A DNA stretch of 17,139 nucleotides from Candidatus Omnitrophota bacterium (GTDB lineage Bacteria > Omnitrophota > Gorgyraeia > Gorgyraeales > Gorgyraeaceae), in assembly GCA_018817035.1 (NCBI GenBank), contig JAHIUV010000081.1, positions 1 to 17,139 on the forward strand, in the 5' to 3' direction. The position numbers and the translations under genes are program-made. The notes beneath the pieces were generated by a model, which had not been told where the DNA came from, made no database searches, and saw nothing but the letters and a program-made list of their open reading frames with translations. Shown here in pieces: positions 13,149 through 17,139 of this stretch (position 1 is the first letter of the stretch; every line of letters begins with the position of its first letter).

Positions 13149-15830
13149 TTATTTTTTACTCTCAATGACCGCTTGAGCCGCGGCAAGCCTCGCTATCGGC
13201 ACCCTGTAAGGCGAACAACTGACATAGTTCATCCCTGCAGCGTGACAGAACTTAACGGAACTCGGATCTCCGCCGTGTTCTCCGCAAATGCCTACTTTTA
13301 ATTTCTTGCGGGTCTTTCTTCCTCTCTCGATACCTAATTTTATCAGCTGGCCCACGCCTTCCTTGTCAATGCTCTGAAAAGGATCTTCAGGCAGCATTTT
13401 CTTTTTTATATAATCAGGCAGGAACACGCCCGCGTCATCACGGCTGTACCCGAACGTCATCTGCGTCAGGTCATTGGTACCGAATGAAAAGAACTCAGCG
13501 TTTTCAGCTATCTTGTCAGCCGTAAGAGCGGCTCGCGGTATCTCGATCATCGTGCCTACCGTATACTTGATCTTTGTCTTGGACTTTTCTATGATGCCCT
13601 CAGCTGTCTCGCGCACTATGGCCTCCAGGTAATCAAACTCGGCCTTTGTGCCTATAAGAGGTATCATTATCTCGGGCAATACATCAATACCTTTTCGGGC
13701 CATGTTGCACGCGGCCTCGACAATAGCCCTGGTCTGCATTACGCAAAGTTCGGGATAAGTAATAGAAAGCCTGCATCCCCTGTGGCCCAGCATAGGATTC
13801 ATCTCGTGCAATTTTTTCACAAGATCATTTATCTGATCCGAAGAAACATTCATTCTTTTTGCCATTTCATCTACTCCCGCTTTATCATTCGGCAGGAACT
13901 CATGCAGAGGAGGATCTAAAAGCCTGATGGTGACAGGCAATCCGTTCATTTCCTTGAATATACCCTCGAAATCCTGGCGCTGATAAGGCAATAATTTTGC
14001 CAGCGCCTTTTCTCTTGAAGCCAGGTCCTGAGCCAATATAAACTCGCGTATAGCCCATATCCTTTCTCCCTCAAAGAACATATGCTCAGTCCTTGTAAGC
14101 CCTATGCCTTCGGCTCCAAGCTTGCGCGCTACCATAGAATCTTTTGGCGTATCGGAATTCGTGCGGATATTCAGTTTACGATATTTATCCGACCACTGCA
14201 TCACCTGCATGAACATCTTGAATATCTCGCTCTTTTTCGCGACAGCATTACCTTCTACCACTCCGGCTATCACAGGGCTTGATGAAGACCTTACGTCCCC
14301 GAGCATAACCTCACCCGTGGCACCGTCCAGGGAAATAAAATCCCCTTCCTTTATTATTTTACCTCCGACACTTATTTCTTTTTTCGTGTAACTAATGTTT
14401 AAGGCTGAGCAACCTGCTATACAGCACTTGCCCCATCCTCTGGCGACAACCGCGGCATGAGACGTCATTCCGCCCGTAGAGGTTAAAATACCGACCGCGG
14501 CATCCATTCCCGCGACATCCTCAGGGGAAGTCTCGTGCCTTACGAGAATGACCTTCTTGCCCTGCTTTTTCCATATCTCAGCGTCTTTGGCCGTAAAAAC
14601 TACCTGGCCTGAAGCCGCTCCCGGGCCTGCCGGTAAACCTTTGGCAAGCGTAACAGCATCTGCCTTTGCCTTAAGGTCGAATATCGGAAATAAAAGCTGG
14701 TTGATCTGATCGCCTTCTATCCTGACCAGCGCCTCTTTAGGCGTGATCATTTTTTCTTTTACCATGTCACAGGCTATCTTTACCGCCGCCAGGCCCGTGC
14801 GCTTGCCTGTCCTGGTCTGCAGCATAAAAAGCTTGCCCTCCTGGATGGTAAACTCTATATCTTGTATATCCCTGTAATGTTTTTCAAGCCTGTTCCTTAT
14901 CGCGTCCAGCTCTTTATAGACCTTCGGCATTTCTTTTTTCAGGTCGCTGATAGGCTCGGGCGTCCTTATGCCCGCCACAACATCCTCACCCTGCGCGTTT
15001 ATAAGAAACTCCCCGAAGAATTTCTTTTCGCCCGTAGAAGGGTTGCGGGTAAAAGCAACACCTGTCCCTGATGTATTCCCCATATTACCAAATACCATTA
15101 CCTGGACGTTTACAGCTGTCCCAAGAAGCCCTGTTATCTTATTTATCCTCCTGTAGACTACCGCTCTTTCAGTATTCCATGATCCAAAAACAGCGTTCAC
15201 CGTGGCCATTAACTGATCTTTAGCGTTGCCGGGGAAAGGTTTTTTAACATGCTCCTCGTAAACTTTTTTATATTCCCCGACCAGTTCTTTTAACTGTTCA
15301 GAGGTAAGTTCGTTGTCGACCTTGGCGTTGTATTTCTTTTTGATCGCGACCATCTTTTCCTCAAAATATTTATGCCCCACGCCCATGACAACGTCGCCGA
15401 ACATATCTATGAAACGCCTGTAAGCATCCCATGCCAGGCGCTCATTTCCTGTCTTCTTCGCCATACCCATTACCGCGTCATCGTTCAATCCCAGGTTCAG
15501 GACCGTATTCATCATGCCCGGCATAGAGACAGCTGCTCCGCTCCTGACAGAAACAAGAAGAGGATTGTCAATATCTCCCAGTTTAGCTCCCATTACTTTC
15601 TCAAGCTTGATTATATTGGCATCTATCTGCTTCTGGAGGTCAGCCGGATATTTTTTGCCATGCTTGTAATAATAGTCACACGCTTCCGTAGAAATAGTAA
15701 ATCCCGGAGGGACAGGTACTCCTATATTCGTCATTTCCGCAAGGTTAGCGCCTTTGCCCCCAAGCAGTGATTTCATCTTCGCGTTTCCGTCAGCTTTTCC
15801 TCCACCAAAAAAATAAACCATCTTCGCCAT
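13149..15830 (-). CDS. ppdK: Pyruvate, phosphate dikinase
   Basis: This 893-aa enzyme reversibly converts pyruvate, ATP and phosphate to phosphoenolpyruvate, AMP and PPi. The N-terminal ATP-grasp part is recognised by GGKGANLAEMTNIGVPVPPGF at 24-43 and SVRSGAAVSMPGMMNT at 94-109. The swinging phosphohistidine domain has GGMTSHAAVVARGWGKCC with catalytic His458. The C-terminal TIM barrel ends with GICGEHGGDP, catalytic Cys849. Length is that of bacterial PPDK. ATG at 15830 follows AAGGAAGG. It lies 52 bases after glyS and 10 bases before the sigma factor gene. The enzyme is typical of anaerobes that use PPi-linked glycolysis or make PEP from pyruvate; direction cannot be told from sequence. 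The call is firm. Confidence 0.98.
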   Translation of the reverse strand: MAKMVYFFGGGKADGNAKMKSLLGGKGANLAEMTNIGVPVPPGFTISTEACDYYYKHGKKYPADLQKQIDANIIKLEKVMGAKLGDIDNPLLVSVRSGAAVSMPGMMNTVLNLGLNDDAVMGMAKKTGNERLAWDAYRRFIDMFGDVVMGVGHKYFEEKMVAIKKKYNAKVDNELTSEQLKELVGEYKKVYEEHVKKPFPGNAKDQLMATVNAVFGSWNTERAVVYRRINKITGLLGTAVNVQVMVFGNMGNTSGTGVAFTRNPSTGEKKFFGEFLINAQGEDVVAGIRTPEPISDLKKEMPKVYKELDAIRNRLEKHYRDIQDIEFTIQEGKLFMLQTRTGKRTGLAAVKIACDMVKEKMITPKEALVRIEGDQINQLLFPIFDLKAKADAVTLAKGLPAGPGAASGQVVFTAKDAEIWKKQGKKVILVRHETSPEDVAGMDAAVGILTSTGGMTSHAAVVARGWGKCCIAGCSALNISYTKKEISVGGKIIKEGDFISLDGATGEVMLGDVRSSSSPVIAGVVEGNAVAKKSEIFKMFMQVMQWSDKYRKLNIRTNSDTPKDSMVARKLGAEGIGLTRTEHMFFEGERIWAIREFILAQDLASREKALAKLLPYQRQDFEGIFKEMNGLPVTIRLLDPPLHEFLPNDKAGVDEMAKRMNVSSDQINDLVKKLHEMNPMLGHRGCRLSITYPELCVMQTRAIVEAACNMARKGIDVLPEIMIPLIGTKAEFDYLEAIVRETAEGIIEKSKTKIKYTVGTMIEIPRAALTADKIAENAEFFSFGTNDLTQMTFGYSRDDAGVFLPDYIKKKMLPEDPFQSIDKEGVGQLIKLGIERGRKTRKKLKVGICGEHGGDPSSVKFCHAAGMNYVSCSPYRVPIARLAAAQAVIESKK

Positions 15831-15882
15831 CTCTTGAAACCTTCCTTTCTGTTTAGTTATTAATGTTTCATTATATACGTTG

Positions 15883-17139
15883 TCATCCCTTGACGACTAT
15901 TTGCGGCAATCTTGCCAAGTCAGCGACTCGTTCCGCGTAAAGCGAGTTCACTGCCTTCATCATCGCGAGACGATTCATCCGCAATGGACTGTCTTCTGTA
16001 TTTACCAGCACCTTATCAAAAAACTCGTGCAAGGCTTCATAAAACGTCTCAGCATATTTTCTGGTAGCGTCGCTATACTCTTCTTTATCTATAAGATCCT
16101 TTATCTCATCTTTTGATTTCAGATACGCGTCCCAGACCGCGCGTTCAGGATCATCCCTTAACAGGTCTTTATTGACTTCCCCTATTTTTTCTTTCCCGGC
16201 GCCTTTTAGGATGTTGCCGGTCCTTTCCACGACCTTTGCCGCGCGTAAAAAATATTCACTGTCCTTCATGGATAAAACAGCGTCCAGCCTCTTGAAGATG
16301 TCGGATATGTCGCATCCTCCCGCGCCAAGCACCGCCTCTTTAAGCTCAAGCGGCCTCACATTCCCCATCAAAAAACCGATCCTGTCCTTTATATAATCAA
16401 TGATCGTTTTCTTAAGCTCGGATGGGCCTATTTTTAACTTTCCGCCGTATAGTCCGATCGCCTTTTTAATAAGCGGCTCCAACTCGATCCTGAATGATCG
16501 GTCCTTTATAATACGGATCAATCCCAGCGCGTTTCTCCTGATCCCAAAAGGATCAAAGCTTCCGCTGAGTTTCCCCGAAGACATCCCCACGAAGCCGGCC
16601 ACATTGTCTATCTTATCACTTATGGCGAGTATCGCGCCGGCTATGCTTTTGGGCAAAGCATCGTCTATACCCTGCGGAAGGTAATGCTCACCTATGGCTT
16701 CCGATACTTCCTTTTTTTCCCCGGATTTAAGCGCGTATTCCCTTCCCATTATTCCCTGAAGGCTCGGAAACTCCCCGACCATATGGGTAAGGAGGTCAGA
16801 TTTTGAAAGCTCACCCGCTCTCTGCGCGTCACTTTTCAAAGAACCGCTAATGCCTAAACTGTCACAGATAAAACCTGACAGCTCTTTTAATCGTTGATTT
16901 TTTTCAAACATATTACCTAAGTCTTTCTGAAAAATCAAGTCTTTTAATTGCGGAGCGTTCCCGGAAAAAACTTTTTTTGTATCCTCTTCATAGAAAAACA
17001 GGCTGTCCTTGAGCTTGGCCTCTAAAATATTCTCATAATTTCTCTTTACCTTATTTTCATCACGGCCTTTTCCGTCTATTATGGCGACGAATTTATTTAT
17101 GAGCATTCCTCTCTTCATGACAGGAAATACCCTCTGGTG
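15883..17139 (-). CDS. glyS: Glycyl-tRNA synthetase beta subunit, C-terminal 60% (5' end outside window)
   Basis: The frame is open across the right edge; about 418 codons are seen of a usual length near 690. The first visible residues, HQRVFPV followed by MKRGMLINKFVAIIDG, match the conserved HQ+YFPV...L.NKF segment in the middle of GlyS, so the ATG at 17118 is internal and not the start. Further family landmarks are KDSLFFYEEDTKK, a GEFPSLQGIMGREYA segment and GSFDPFGIRRNALG. The C-terminal part is the helical region that binds the tRNA anticodon and acceptor. GlyS works with the catalytic alpha subunit GlyQ in the heterotetrameric enzyme; glyQ is expected just upstream outside the window. 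ppdK follows after 52 bases. Confidence 0.96.
   Translation of the reverse strand, partial: HQRVFPVMKRGMLINKFVAIIDGKGRDENKVKRNYENILEAKLKDSLFFYEEDTKKVFSGNAPQLKDLIFQKDLGNMFEKNQRLKELSGFICDSLGISGSLKSDAQRAGELSKSDLLTHMVGEFPSLQGIMGREYALKSGEKKEVSEAIGEHYLPQGIDDALPKSIAGAILAISDKIDNVAGFVGMSSGKLSGSFDPFGIRRNALGLIRIIKDRSFRIELEPLIKKAIGLYGGKLKIGPSELKKTIIDYIKDRIGFLMGNVRPLELKEAVLGAGGCDISDIFKRLDAVLSMKDSEYFLRAAKVVERTGNILKGAGKEKIGEVNKDLLRDDPERAVWDAYLKSKDEIKDLIDKEEYSDATRKYAETFYEALHEFFDKVLVNTEDSPLRMNRLAMMKAVNSLYAERVADLARLPQIVVKG

Noticed and set aside
13139..13186. Longer sigma factor starting from TTG at 13186
   Set aside because: The added residues overlap the end of ppdK, have no family match and no ribosome binding site; the GTG at 13138 has AAAGGA and begins exactly at region 1.2.

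Overview
The window is about 17.1 kb from a Gram-negative bacterium: there is an outer-membrane barrel protein with a terminal Phe, lipoproteins with lipoboxes, an RlpA-like cell-wall protein and a periplasmic redox protein. Gene style (PKD-repeat secreted protein, PIN-PhoH ATPase, glyS followed by pyruvate phosphate dikinase, a compact sigma factor, dispersed GTCGAGA-type intergenic repeats) suggests an uncultivated anaerobe of the PVC side of the tree, perhaps Candidatus Omnitrophota. That placement is an inference from gene content, not a measured one. All genes lie on the minus strand, so transcription runs from the right end to the left end.

Reading in the direction of transcription: (1) 17139-11786 is a housekeeping cluster: glyS (5' end cut by the window), ppdK, a 273-aa sigma-70 factor and apt, with gaps of 10-52 bases, followed by a dispersed repeat. 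(2) 11578-10313 holds tRNA-Arg(CCT), a PHP-domain phosphoesterase that starts 20 bases after the tRNA, and a small lipoprotein. (3) 10293-8713 is an outer-membrane porin gene with a near-consensus promoter under a perfect palindrome, a long leader and a strong terminator, followed by a second copy of the dispersed repeat. (4) 8454-7127 is a PIN-PhoH ATPase whose -10 box sits 7 bases from its ATG, then a third repeat copy. (5) 6897-6266 is a complete c-di-GMP-I (GEMM) riboswitch unit: promoter, aptamer, intrinsic terminator and then a small secreted RlpA-like protein. (6) 6254-3552 is an 853-aa secreted protein with six PKD domains, each with its own cysteine pair, behind a perfect TTGACA-17-TATAAT promoter. 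(7) 3548-1440 is an unusual three-part fusion: periplasmic 5'-nucleotidase-like metallophosphatase, thioredoxin-like domain and CcdA-type membrane electron carrier. (8) 1292-1 holds an M48 metalloprotease lipoprotein and a 5'-complete, 3'-cut gene for a lysine-rich protein with an EF-Tu-domain-II-like core.

The most interesting points are the c-di-GMP riboswitch controlling an RlpA-like protein that lacks the usual catalytic His, and the metallophosphatase-thioredoxin-CcdA fusion lying just downstream of a cysteine-paired PKD protein. The fusion looks like a one-polypeptide path for carrying reducing power across the inner membrane to an extracytoplasmic enzyme. Envelope biogenesis and quality control (RlpA, M48 protease, porin, lipoprotein, redox fusion) is the common theme of the left two thirds.
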